A stretch of 64,000 bases of DNA, taken from assembly GCA_023416955.1 (NCBI GenBank), contig JAEZGM010000012.1, positions 23,968 through 87,967 of the forward strand, written 5' to 3'. Below, piece after piece: positions 52,780 to 60,309 of the stretch; position 1 is the stretch's first letter; every line of letters starts with the position of its first letter. This DNA is from Bacillota bacterium (GTDB taxonomy: Bacteria; Bacillota; Clostridia; Oscillospirales; Acutalibacteraceae). Below the pieces are notes generated by a model, which worked only from the letters and a program-made list of their open reading frames with translations, was not told the origin of the DNA and ran no database searches. Both the position numbers and the translations under genes were made by a program.

Positions 52780-52986
52780 ATGAAGCAGTATGGAGTATGG
52801 GCGGTCCGCAGCGCCAATTCCGTATGCGATGCGGCGCATAGCTGGTGTAAGAACAATGGCGAACCGATCAAATTTGATACTTATGAACAGGCGGGGGCTC
52901 ATGCAAAATCTCTAAATGAAAATGCATACAGTCCAAATGTTCACTATTACCCAATCTTCCGGCATGAGCATGAAGACGTGCTGTGA
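52780..52986 (+). CDS. Small conjugative-element accessory protein
   Basis: 68 residues: MKQYGVWAVRSANSVCDAAH, SWCKNNGEPIKFDTYEQAGA, NVHYYPIFRHE. AAGGAGG lies 7 bases before the ATG. I recall similar small proteins with K-x-Y-G-V-W and F-x-T-x-x-E-A beside transfer genes of clostridial conjugative elements; function unknown. Its TGA overlaps the start of a VirB4-type fragment (GTGA), supporting an element origin. Confidence 0.55.
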   Translation: MKQYGVWAVRSANSVCDAAHSWCKNNGEPIKFDTYEQAGAHAKSLNENAYSPNVHYYPIFRHEHEDVL

Positions 52987-53123
52987 ATCAGGAGCCGGAA
53001 AAAGTTCATATTCAGGAATTTCTTGATATGATCGCACCTTCCATCATTAAATTCAATACGGACCATTCCGTCTGCGGTAATACCTTTCGGTGTGTTTGAA
53101 CGCTCCGGGAATATCCGACATGG
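52983..53123 (+). pseudogene. Fragment of VirB4-like conjugal transfer ATPase
   Basis: The frame reads VHIQEFLDMIAPSIIKFNTD then CGNTFRCV, an in-frame TGA at 53097-53099 where intact relatives have Trp, and TLREYPT, then TAG. This is the N-terminal signature (I-Q-x-F-L-D-M-I-A-P-S-x-I-K-F-N-T-D...R-C-V-W-A-L-R-E-Y-P-T) of the VirB4-like ATPase of Clostridia ICEs. Only the first ~47 codons remain. The rest of the element is gone. Confidence 0.7.
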
Positions 53124-53171
53124 TAGTTATAGACGACGAATTATTTAGACAAATGTTTGCATCCCATAATA

Positions 53172-53217
53172 ACAAGCGGTGAGTATCAGAAATCTGACAC
53201 CCACCGCTTGTTTGTTC
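53172..53217. terminator. Hairpin terminator before the MFS gene end
   Basis: ACAAGCGGTG (53172-53181) pairs with CACCGCTTGT (53202-53211), with an inner TCAG/CTGA stem; TTTGTT follows on the + strand. It lies 20 bases after the MFS stop on the other strand and may act in both directions. Confidence 0.65.
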
Positions 53218-53235
53218 ACGCAAGAATAAAGTATT

Positions 53236-54675
53236 TTATATTTTTTCTGTTTGCAGCACTCTTCTTTTTGTCTGAAAAAGCCTGAACGTAGTCAGTATAG
53301 CTCCCAAAAAACAAACCGCCACCAGTATTAGATAGACGTTGTTCATTCCGTAGACGAATACGTCATCTCTTCCTTTGACATAATCGGAAACACGCAGGTT
53401 TAACTTCTGACTCATAAAGCTGTACAGCAAGGTCGTTGAGAGCGTGATCCCTATAATTTGCCCAAGATTTCGCACCAGCGAATTGACACTGCCGACGATT
53501 CCGAGTTTATCTCTGGAGCAAGTGGACATAATCAGAGAATTGTTCGCCGGTTGGAAGAACGCCTGTCCTATAGCCATAATGGACACAAAAACCGCACAGA
53601 TGCCTACCAATGAGTGTTCGTCCAGTCTCGACATGAAGAAAAAGCCGGACGCCATTAATAGCAGGCCTGCCAAAGTCAGTCCCTCCGCCCCTATTTTGTC
53701 GGAGAGGGTGCCGCATACTGGGGAAAGGACGGCAAGAATCAGTGGTGACAGCATCATAAACAGCCCGGCCTGCGCCGGGGTTAGCTTTAGGGTATCCTGA
53801 AGATAAAACGGAAGCAGAATAGCCGACGCGGCAATACAAATGAAAGAAATAAGCGCGCAGACTAAATTTAATGAGAATTTCGGGTTCTCAAAGATAGTCA
53901 GTTCCAGAAGGGGCTGCCTGCGTTTTTTCTCCAACCTGATAAACAGCGTAATGAAAATAACCGCCAGCAGGAGTGCAGTCAGGATGTACGGATTGGCAAA
54001 CCCTGTCGTTTGAGCTTCAATGAGCGCTCCAAACAATAAAACCGTTCCCCCGAATTGAAGCGTTGCTCCGGCCTTATCCATTGGCTCACCGTTTTTGCGG
54101 CTTTGGGGCAGATACCTGAGACCAAGAAGAAAAACGATTATGCCAATCGGAACGTTAACCCAGAAAATGAAATTCCAGTTCAGAGCTGATAAGATGAATC
54201 CCCCTGCGGACGGCCCGATCATGTTCCCAAGCGCAACCGCTGTTGCCAGAATACCCAGTGCTTTGCCACGTCCCTCTTTCGGGTACAGCTCTGTAATAAT
54301 CCCTTGATTGTTTGCCATATAGGCGGAAGCGCCAATTCCCTGAATGAAGCGGCAGACAATGAGGGGTGTGAACGAGCGGCACAGTCCACAAAGCAGGGAA
54401 GCAACGGTGAATAAAACCGTCCCGCATTGGAAAACTCTCGGTTTACCGATGATATCTCCCAACCGCCCAAAAAACAGCAATGTGGAGCAGATGATGATGG
54501 AGTAGCTGGCGACTACCCACTCGATGGAAGATAAAGGCACGTTCATTTTATCGGACATCACAGGCATAGCAACATTCACGATGCTGGAATCCAGCGTGGC
54601 CATAAAAGTCATGGCGACAACTACGAACAGGATAATCCCTTTTTTGCCGCCATCGTTTGTAATTTGTTCTGACAT
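53236..54675 (-). CDS. MFS multidrug exporter (DHA2, 14 TM)
   Basis: 479 residues with about 14 membrane segments, the DHA2/EmrB-QacA architecture. Motifs: VAMTFMATLDSSIVNVAMPVM at the first helix (motif D1-type D-x-x-I-V-N-V-A), LLFFGRLGDIIGKPRVFQ (motif A), GIGASAYMANNQG and SGFILSALNWNFIFWVNVPIG (motif C). Proton-driven export of hydrophobic drugs or signals. Divergent from an AraC regulator 144 bases away, its likely controller. Confidence 0.88.
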   Translation of the reverse strand: MSEQITNDGGKKGIILFVVVAMTFMATLDSSIVNVAMPVMSDKMNVPLSSIEWVVASYSIIICSTLLFFGRLGDIIGKPRVFQCGTVLFTVASLLCGLCRSFTPLIVCRFIQGIGASAYMANNQGIITELYPKEGRGKALGILATAVALGNMIGPSAGGFILSALNWNFIFWVNVPIGIIVFLLGLRYLPQSRKNGEPMDKAGATLQFGGTVLLFGALIEAQTTGFANPYILTALLLAVIFITLFIRLEKKRRQPLLELTIFENPKFSLNLVCALISFICIAASAILLPFYLQDTLKLTPAQAGLFMMLSPLILAVLSPVCGTLSDKIGAEGLTLAGLLLMASGFFFMSRLDEHSLVGICAVFVSIMAIGQAFFQPANNSLIMSTCSRDKLGIVGSVNSLVRNLGQIIGITLSTTLLYSFMSQKLNLRVSDYVKGRDDVFVYGMNNVYLILVAVCFLGAILTTFRLFQTKRRVLQTEKI

Positions 54676-54818
54676 GTTTTGAGTCGACCTCTTTACCCTA
54701 TTGTGTATTATTTTGCGGTTTACATCATCAGCCGCAAGTTTTATAATAGAGAAAAAGTCGCTGTTTCACAAGAACTGTGTTGCTCAATTTTTGCACTGTA
54801 TTGATATGGAGCGGTTAA

Positions 54819-55688
54819 ATGAAAAATTTAAATACCTATTGGCTCCGGAAAATGCCGGATTCTGATTTTTGCGTTGATATATTTAAAAAGAACAATGTAA
54901 AACGCGGAGGAAGCATTCGATTACATTGGCATGAGCACTTGCAGTTCTATTATTTTGTGGAAGGTGAGGCACTTCTTGAATGCGGTCATAACCGCTTCGA
55001 AGTGTCGCCCGGAAGCATCGTGGTCATCAACAGCAACGAACTGCACTATCTGGAAAGCCTCTCGGATGACCTTGAATTTTACACGATCCGAATAGACCCG
55101 ACATTCCTGTTCAGCAATCAGGTTGACTTATTGCAGACAAAATATCTGGCCCCTCTGACTTCCAACCGGATTTCTTTCCGGAACCTGATTGAAAATGACA
55201 CGGGGGTATTGGAATGTGTAACAAAAATCCTTCAGGAATATGATTTAAAAGAAGTCGGATACGAGCTTGCCATGAAGGCATCAATTTATCAGTTAATAGT
55301 TCTGTTGTTGCGCGGCTATGTCTGCAAAATCCTGTCGGAGAAAGAATTTAAAGAAAAAACCTGCTCCCTGAAACACTTTAATGCCATTCTTCAATTCATT
55401 GAGGATAACTACGATAAAAAGATCCGTTTAAAAGAACTTGCGGATTCGGCCAATCTCAGTGAATGCCATTTCTGCAGAATATTCAAACAGATCACCGGAA
55501 AAACATTGACCAATTACGTCAATGAAATTCGGCTTGAAAAGGCTGCCTGCTTTCTGAAACAAACAGATCTGAATATCACAGAAATAGCGCTGAAATGCGG
55601 CTTTGACAGTATCAGTTACTTCAATCGGTTATTCAGTAAGTATTATAAAAAATCCCCGACGGAATTCAGAAAAGCAAGTAAGCTATAG
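54819..55688 (+). CDS. AraC-family regulator with cupin domain
   Basis: 289 residues. N-terminal cupin: RLHWHEHLQFYYFVEGEALLECG and VSPGSIVVINSNELHYLES. C-terminal HTHs: IRLKELADSANLSECHFCRIF and ITEIALKCGFDSISYFNRLF, ending KSPTEFRKASK. Likely sugar- or drug-responsive regulator of the divergent exporter. GGAG lies 7 bases before the ATG. Confidence 0.87.
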   Translation: MKNLNTYWLRKMPDSDFCVDIFKKNNVKRGGSIRLHWHEHLQFYYFVEGEALLECGHNRFEVSPGSIVVINSNELHYLESLSDDLEFYTIRIDPTFLFSNQVDLLQTKYLAPLTSNRISFRNLIENDTGVLECVTKILQEYDLKEVGYELAMKASIYQLIVLLLRGYVCKILSEKEFKEKTCSLKHFNAILQFIEDNYDKKIRLKELADSANLSECHFCRIFKQITGKTLTNYVNEIRLEKAACFLKQTDLNITEIALKCGFDSISYFNRLFSKYYKKSPTEFRKASKL

Positions 55689-55854
55689 TCGAAGAGCCGC
55701 CGGGTCGCATTTGTTGAAATAGCAGCGCAAACTTTATGGTCTTGCCTCGTAATTGTATTTTTTAATAAAATGTTAAAAACTGTCACAGAACTGTGAAAGG
55801 CTACTCTTTAAAGTAATACTTAATATGAACATCTGCGTGACAAACTGAAATTTA

Positions 55855-56550
55855 TTACTTTTCCAGTATCATATCAATTAATGCCTTTATATGGATCTGC
55901 ATTGTATCAAGACACTTGATAGGAACAGTTTTATTTTTAAACAGTAGCGGAATTTCAGTGCATCCTAAAACAACTGCCTGAATACCGGCTTCATCTACCA
56001 TCCTTTGAACAATTTCAAAAAAAGCCGAACGAGTCTCTTCCTGAACTATTCCCAATTCCAATTCGGTTTCAATCTTTTGCCCGATATACTTCATTTCTGG
56101 CTCAGTAGGAACAGCTACAGAAATGCCAGATTGAAAAAAAGGACGCTTAAAAAAATCTGCCTGCATGGTAGGAATCGTTCCAAGCAAACCAATTTTGGAA
56201 ACACCCTGTCGTCTTGCCTCATCACAAGTCGTTTCAACGCTACTGACGATGGGGATAGATGTTCTTTTTTCCAGTTCATCAAATACAATGTGTGGGGTAT
56301 TTCCTGTCATCGCAGCAAAATCTGCACCAGCCCTAGCGAGGTTCTCAATTCCCTTTGCTAAATATGAAGTCAGACCCACATAGTCTTTTTCCTTGCAGAA
56401 CTGCAACACTTCAAAAACACTTAAGCTCTCAATGCAAAGATTCGGGAAATAAGGCTTCCTAACACGCGCTTGCACGCCAAACACTATATCATGATAATAG
56501 GGAATTGTAGATTCTGGGCCAATGCCACCAATCAAGCCAAGTTTTTTCAT
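55855..56550 (-). CDS. Aspartate/glutamate racemase family protein
   Basis: 231 residues. KKLGLIGGIGPESTIPYYHD is the racemase N-terminus; AAMTGNTPHIVFDEL holds the first catalytic region, in which T-G-N-T replaces the usual first Cys motif (A-C-N-T); VVLGCTEIPLLF holds the second catalytic Cys. The change at the first site suggests a member with altered or one-base catalysis, or a hydantoin/other racemase. The frame continues upstream without stop into a GNAT fragment, so a 311-residue fusion product is possible, starting at a TTG. Confidence 0.78.
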   Translation of the reverse strand: MKKLGLIGGIGPESTIPYYHDIVFGVQARVRKPYFPNLCIESLSVFEVLQFCKEKDYVGLTSYLAKGIENLARAGADFAAMTGNTPHIVFDELEKRTSIPIVSSVETTCDEARRQGVSKIGLLGTIPTMQADFFKRPFFQSGISVAVPTEPEMKYIGQKIETELELGIVQEETRSAFFEIVQRMVDEAGIQAVVLGCTEIPLLFKNKTVPIKCLDTMQIHIKALIDMILEK

Positions 56551-56862
56551 ATTATATCTCAACCTCTTTCTCAAAAAAATCTGCTTTTCTGGAATAAGTT
56601 CTTGTAACAAAACATCCGCCGTCCCAGAATGTTGAAATCCGAGCTTTTTATATAGAGCGGCCGCTGGTTCGTTTCCTGCAAAAGTATCCAGACGAATCAC
56701 GCGGCACTTTATTTTACTGGCCTGTTCCAATGCAAATTTGATCATAGTTTTACCATAGCCTTTACCGGCCACTGATGGCGGTATGCACAAGGATGACAGA
56801 TTATGAATAAAAAGTTCGTGATGATTGCTACGGTTTCTACTATTTGCTTAGCCACAGTAGTG
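56551..56862 (-). pseudogene. Truncated GNAT acetyltransferase, in frame with racemase
   Basis: The frame before the racemase ATG reads HELFIHNLSSLCIPPSVAGK then GYGKTMIKFALEQA, NEPAAALYKKLGFQHSG: the C-terminal half of a GNAT domain with the acetyl-CoA loop (G-K-G-Y-G). The N-terminal half is missing: a stop lies about 20 codons upstream of HELF. The rest of the frame continues into the racemase without a stop, so it could be translated as a fused tail. Confidence 0.65.
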
Positions 56863-56982
56863 GCAAGTTTTTCTGCTTCAGCAATGCAGGTTCCATCAAA
56901 TCAGGTGTTACAGGAAGCAAAAAATCACAATTATATTACTATGCAAGGTAAGGTTCCTGTAAGGAAAAGCGAACAAGCATAA
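56803..56982 (+). CDS. Small secreted-type protein (59 codons)
   Basis: ATG at 56803 with AAGGA about 9 bases ahead. MNKKFVMIATVSTICLATVV and ASFSASA form a convincing signal peptide, followed by ~30 residues (QVPSNQVLQEAKNHNYITMQ, GKVPVRKSEQA). It overlaps the GNAT relic on the opposite strand by ~60 bases. After the TAA the same frame continues in another relic. May be a broken N-terminus of a larger exported protein. Function unknown. Confidence 0.4.
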   Translation: MNKKFVMIATVSTICLATVVASFSASAMQVPSNQVLQEAKNHNYITMQGKVPVRKSEQA

Positions 56983-57180
56983 ATCGCTCGCAATAGTACT
57001 ACTAATTTTAAAATTTTTGATTGTACACAACGAATGGTCGGTTTCAAAGAAATGCCCTTACCTGACATTGCACCTCATGGAGCTGCAATCGCAAAAATTC
57101 TGCAGTACAGAAATTTAGATGCGATTCCCATCATTGTTAGAGCAATGGTGGGAATGTTTTTTTATAGTAAAGTTCTTTAA
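56983..57180 (+). pseudogene. Gene relic, possible TetR C-terminus
   Basis: In the same frame as the small ORF before it: QRMVGFKEMPLPDIAPHGA, AIAKILQYRNLDAIPIIVRA, MVGMFFYSKVL, then TAA. The end (D-x-x-x-I-V-R-A-x-V-G-M-F-F-Y) resembles C-terminal helices of TetR regulators. No DNA-binding part remains and no ribosome site is present. Confidence 0.35.
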
Positions 57181-57250
57181 TAGGATAGCAGTAATTAATG
57201 AGATTAATATGCTTGCCAACGTTTCTACTAAAGATCTCTCTGCAAAGGAT

Positions 57251-57688
57251 TTATAATATCATCTGTTCCAATATTTCAACTGCATCACTGACATATTTCG
57301 GGCACTTAGTCTTGAAAACACCTGACTGCCTTGCACGATCAAGCTGTGACTCATCGCTAAGATCATAGCTGATAAGTTCTGTGCAATTAACTGAACCATT
57401 ACGCTTTTGGAACTCGGATATAAAATTCTGAGCGATTGTATAATTCCGGATTTTAAGATCTCCGTTTTCAGAATTTTCCGGTCCATATTTCAGTCCGATG
57501 ACCAACAGAGCCCCTGTTACAGCGCCGCACACCCCTCCGGTATGCCCCAGCCCGCCGCCAAACGGACAGGCTATTTTCAAACCGATTTTTTCTTCAAGTC
57601 CAAATTCTTTGCAAAAAGCTGTAAATACCGCCTGTGCACAGTTGCAGCCGTTGCCAAAACACGTAACCGCTTTCTCAGATCTGTTCAT
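57251..57688 (-). CDS. C-GCAxxG-C-C family protein
   Basis: 145 residues. C-FGNGCNCAQAVFTAFCKEFG is the family's C-x3-N-C-A-Q-A-V element; CPFGGGLGHTGGVCGAVTGA the central G-G-G-x-x-x-x-x-x-C-G-A; CTELISYDL near the C-terminus. Redox-active or metal-binding Cys residues are expected; seen often in operons for oxidoreductases. No good ribosome site. Last gene of the MarR-GNAT run. Confidence 0.85.
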   Translation of the reverse strand: MNRSEKAVTCFGNGCNCAQAVFTAFCKEFGLEEKIGLKIACPFGGGLGHTGGVCGAVTGALLVIGLKYGPENSENGDLKIRNYTIAQNFISEFQKRNGSVNCTELISYDLSDESQLDRARQSGVFKTKCPKYVSDAVEILEQMIL

Positions 57689-57709
57689 TCTCGTATCACG
57701 CTTTCTTTA

Positions 57710-58210
57710 TTAGTTAACACCTATTGTGTTACTCCTTCTTTCCATTAAGACGGTGCTGCGCCAATGACCGCTGATATCACAGCCTATTCTTTCACGGTAG
57801 CCGACTTTTCGGAAACGGCACTTCTCATGAAGTTGGATACTTGCAGGATTATCCTCCATAATGCCTGACTGGAGCATCCAGATTCCGGCTTTTTCAGACT
57901 GATCAATCAGATATTCCAGAAGCTTTTGGCCGATGCCATTTTTCCGATTGCTTTCCGCTATGTAAACACTTACTTCTGCGACACCTCTGTACACACACCG
58001 GCTGCTCACACCGGATAGGGCAATCCAACCTGCAACTTTTCCACCTGCAACCGCTACAAAACGGCAAATCGACAGATGCGATGCATCCCAATCCTTGTAT
58101 TCCGGAATTTCCGACTGGAAGGTTGCTTTGCCGGTGGCGATTCCCTGCCGGTAGATTTCTGCCACATCCGGCCAATTCTGTTCGCTCATAGGGCGTATGA
58201 ATAGTTCCAT
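57710..58210 (-). CDS. GNAT N-acetyltransferase (phosphinothricin-type)
   Basis: 166 residues. IRPMSEQNWPDVAEIYRQGI at the start (PAT/ArsN1-like), GKATFQSEIPEYKDWDASH, VAGWIALSGVSSRCVYRGVAEVSVYI, then the acetyl-CoA loop NRKNGIGQKLL and FRKVGYRERIGCD. This branch covers phosphinothricin and arsinothricin acetyltransferases; being next to ars genes makes an ArsN1-type role possible but not shown. AAGGAG precedes the ATG. Follows the MarR gene by 13 bases. Confidence 0.78.
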   Translation of the reverse strand: MELFIRPMSEQNWPDVAEIYRQGIATGKATFQSEIPEYKDWDASHLSICRFVAVAGGKVAGWIALSGVSSRCVYRGVAEVSVYIAESNRKNGIGQKLLEYLIDQSEKAGIWMLQSGIMEDNPASIQLHEKCRFRKVGYRERIGCDISGHWRSTVLMERRSNTIGVN

Positions 58211-58223
58211 TACAAAGTGCTCC

Positions 58224-58670
58224 TTATTTCTCTTGATTTTTCGACAGTGCGTCGATTAATATCTGAAGGCTTTCCAAAACCTGTTTCTGCTTGGATGAGG
58301 GAATCGATTCATAGATTCGTTGAAAATGGGCGTTCCGGTCGGATTCAATGGAATGAAAATGGTCTTCACCGCTCTCCGTAAGGGATATGGTAATATACCT
58401 CCGGTCTGCCGGGTCGATGTCCCTTTTTACGAGGTCCTTTGCAACCAGTTTGTTAACCGTTCGGCTCATCGTACTGCTGTCAAGGTTGAGCTTATCTGCC
58501 AGATCGTTCAGAGATATTTTTTCGGCACGCCCTATTTCCACAAGGGCGTGACATTGGGCCATGGAAATGCAGCCACAGCACGACCGCTGGCTTTCCTGAA
58601 GAATACCAAGTTTTCGCTCAAGCTGTCGTATTAATTCGCGAAGTTGTATGAGGTTAAGTGTTTCAGTCAT
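58224..58670 (-). CDS. MarR-family regulator
   Basis: 148 residues. LNLIQLRELIRQLERKLGIL helix, then GCISMAQCHALVEIGRAEK (with Cys), SLNDLADKLNLDSSTMSRTVNKLVAKDLVKRDIDP (wHTH) and DRRYITISLTESGE (wing). ATG at 58670 has AGGAGG 8 bases ahead; other ATGs upstream are too close. Operator-like palindrome lies 40-60 bases upstream. Probably controls itself, the GNAT and the Cys-rich gene. Confidence 0.86.
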   Translation of the reverse strand: MTETLNLIQLRELIRQLERKLGILQESQRSCCGCISMAQCHALVEIGRAEKISLNDLADKLNLDSSTMSRTVNKLVAKDLVKRDIDPADRRYITISLTESGEDHFHSIESDRNAHFQRIYESIPSSKQKQVLESLQILIDALSKNQEK

Positions 58671-58709
58671 AATCATTGCCTCCTGCAAACATTGTATCAC
58701 AAAATAATT

Positions 58710-58729
58710 GTATAATACAAGTATTATAC
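58710..58729. promoter_or_regulatory. 20-bp palindrome, MarR operator candidate
   Basis: GTATAATAC-AA-GTATTATAC (58710-58729), a perfect 9+9 palindrome 40 bases before the MarR ATG. On the - strand it overlaps TATAAT-like words, so binding would block a promoter. Confidence 0.65.
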
Positions 58730-58735
58730 TTTAGG

Positions 58736-58775
58736 AAACGGCTGACCTTTCTACTGAGCGTCAGCCGTTTTTCCT
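58736..58775. terminator. Terminator between arsC and marR
   Basis: GGAAACGGCTGAC pairs with GTCAGCCGTTTTTCC around a 13-base loop; A/T-run on both sides. On the - strand it separates the ars run from the MarR operon. Confidence 0.65.
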
Positions 58776-58778
58776 GAG

Positions 58779-59186
58779 TCATACTAATTCCGTTATTCTG
58801 CGCTTCAGGTCCGTAATCTTATCCTCGATCACTTTAGCGGTTTTCGTAAACTCCTCTTCGGTTTTCCCTGTCGGGTCTTCCAGTCCCCAATCCTCGCGGT
58901 GCTTGCAGGGAAGATACGGACACTGCACACCGCAGCCCATGGTCACCACTATGTCAACCGGAGGTATTTCCGACAATAGCTTCGGCCGCTGGTTTTGGGT
59001 CATATCCACTCCGTAGAGCTTTTTCACTGCACTTACCGCGTCCGGATTAATTTGTTTTTTGATTTCGGTTCCAGCGGAAAATGCTTCATATGTATCAGCA
59101 GCCAGAATCTTGCTGATAGCCTCCGCCATCTGTGAACGGCAGGAATTATGGGTACAGATGAATGCAACCTTCAGTTTATCACTCAT
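58779..59186 (-). CDS. arsC: Arsenate reductase ArsC (thioredoxin-coupled)
   Basis: 135 residues. Low-molecular-weight phosphatase fold: VAFICTHNSCRSQMAEA holds C-x5-R with the nucleophile Cys; VTMGCGVQCPYLPC carries the Cys pair that relays electrons to thioredoxin; DPTGKTEEEF is the acid loop. Reduces arsenate to arsenite, which Acr3 then expels. Start overlaps the Acr3 stop as ATGA. Confidence 0.92.
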   Translation of the reverse strand: MSDKLKVAFICTHNSCRSQMAEAISKILAADTYEAFSAGTEIKKQINPDAVSAVKKLYGVDMTQNQRPKLLSEIPPVDIVVTMGCGVQCPYLPCKHREDWGLEDPTGKTEEEFTKTAKVIEDKITDLKRRITELV

Positions 59187-60271
59187 TTTTGACCCTCCGC
59201 CTTTTTTACAGGAGCGCCTTGCGCATCGAAATATTTACCCTTGAAATACAGCGCAAGCCGAACAAGCAGAATCATCACCGGAACTTCAATCAGCGGCCCG
59301 ATGACGGCGGCAAACGCCTGACCGGAACCAATGCCGAATACGGCGACGGATACCGCAATCGCAAGCTCAAAATTGTTGCTGGCTGCCGTAAAGGAAAGCG
59401 TTGTGGTCTGCTCGTAATGAAACCCGCTTTTGTAGGAGATGAAAAAGCTGATGGTAAACATCAGGACGAAATAAATGAGAAGCGGGACAGCAATCCGAAC
59501 CACATCCAGCGGCAGCTGCACGATCAGCTGTCCCTTGATCATGAACATAATGATAATGGTATAAAGCAGCGCGATCAGAGCCAGCGGCGAGATTTTTGGA
59601 AGAAAGGTCTTATTGAGCCACTCCTTGCCTTTTACACGAATCACAGAAAAACGTGTGACAATACCAGCCACGAAGGGAACACCCAAGTAGGTCAGTACGC
59701 TTTGCGCGACCTCCAGAATGGAGACATGGATTGTCTTGCCACCCCAGGAAAGATGCAAAGCGCCCGGCAGTACCGTGACAAAAAGCCAGATGTAAACCGA
59801 ATAAAGCAGAATCTGAAAGATGGCGTTGAGCGCCACCAGCGCCGCGCAGTATTCATTGTCACCCTTCGCAAGCGTGTTCCAGAGTATCACCATGGCGATA
59901 CAGCGCGCAAGGCCAATGATGATAATTCCCGCCGCATATTCCGGCTTATCAGGCAAAAAGATGACAGCAAGAAGAAACATCAATATTGGCCCGATCACCC
60001 AATTCTGCAAAAGAGAAAAGCCGAAAACTCGCTTGTTGTTGGCCACCTTGCCGATTTCTTCGTATTTTACTTTAACCAGCGGCGGGTACATCATCAGAAT
60101 CAGCCCGACCGCAATCGGCCAGGAGATTGTGCCGGTGCTAAGGCTGTTAATCGCGTTTGCGGCGGACGGAAAGAAGTTTCCCACTGTGACGCCGACTGCC
60201 ATGGCAAGAAAAATCCACAGTGTCAGAAAACGGTCTAAAAAAGAAAGTCTGCCTCCTGCTTTTTCCATCAT
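59183..60271 (-). CDS. acr3: Arsenite efflux permease Acr3
   Basis: 362 residues with about ten membrane segments, ACR3/bile-acid-sodium symporter family. Key parts: GLARCIAMVILWNTLAKGD with the conserved Cys, AVIFGFSLLQNW-like RVFGFSLLQNWVIGP, FTAASNNFELAIAVSVAVFGI and AAVIGPLIEVPVMILL. It exports arsenite; with ArsA it would be an ATP-driven pump in some systems. GAGGGG precedes ATG pair at 60271/60268. Overlaps ArsC start. Confidence 0.93.
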   Translation of the reverse strand: MMEKAGGRLSFLDRFLTLWIFLAMAVGVTVGNFFPSAANAINSLSTGTISWPIAVGLILMMYPPLVKVKYEEIGKVANNKRVFGFSLLQNWVIGPILMFLLAVIFLPDKPEYAAGIIIIGLARCIAMVILWNTLAKGDNEYCAALVALNAIFQILLYSVYIWLFVTVLPGALHLSWGGKTIHVSILEVAQSVLTYLGVPFVAGIVTRFSVIRVKGKEWLNKTFLPKISPLALIALLYTIIIMFMIKGQLIVQLPLDVVRIAVPLLIYFVLMFTISFFISYKSGFHYEQTTTLSFTAASNNFELAIAVSVAVFGIGSGQAFAAVIGPLIEVPVMILLVRLALYFKGKYFDAQGAPVKKAEGQK

Positions 60272-60309
60272 TTAATCCCCTCAATTCTAAATATAAGCTT
60301 TTCGTATTT

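Noticed and set aside
59162..60238. 358-codon + strand ORF rich in Arg/Lys/Asn/His
   Set aside because: Mirror of acr3; composition is that expected opposite a membrane protein.
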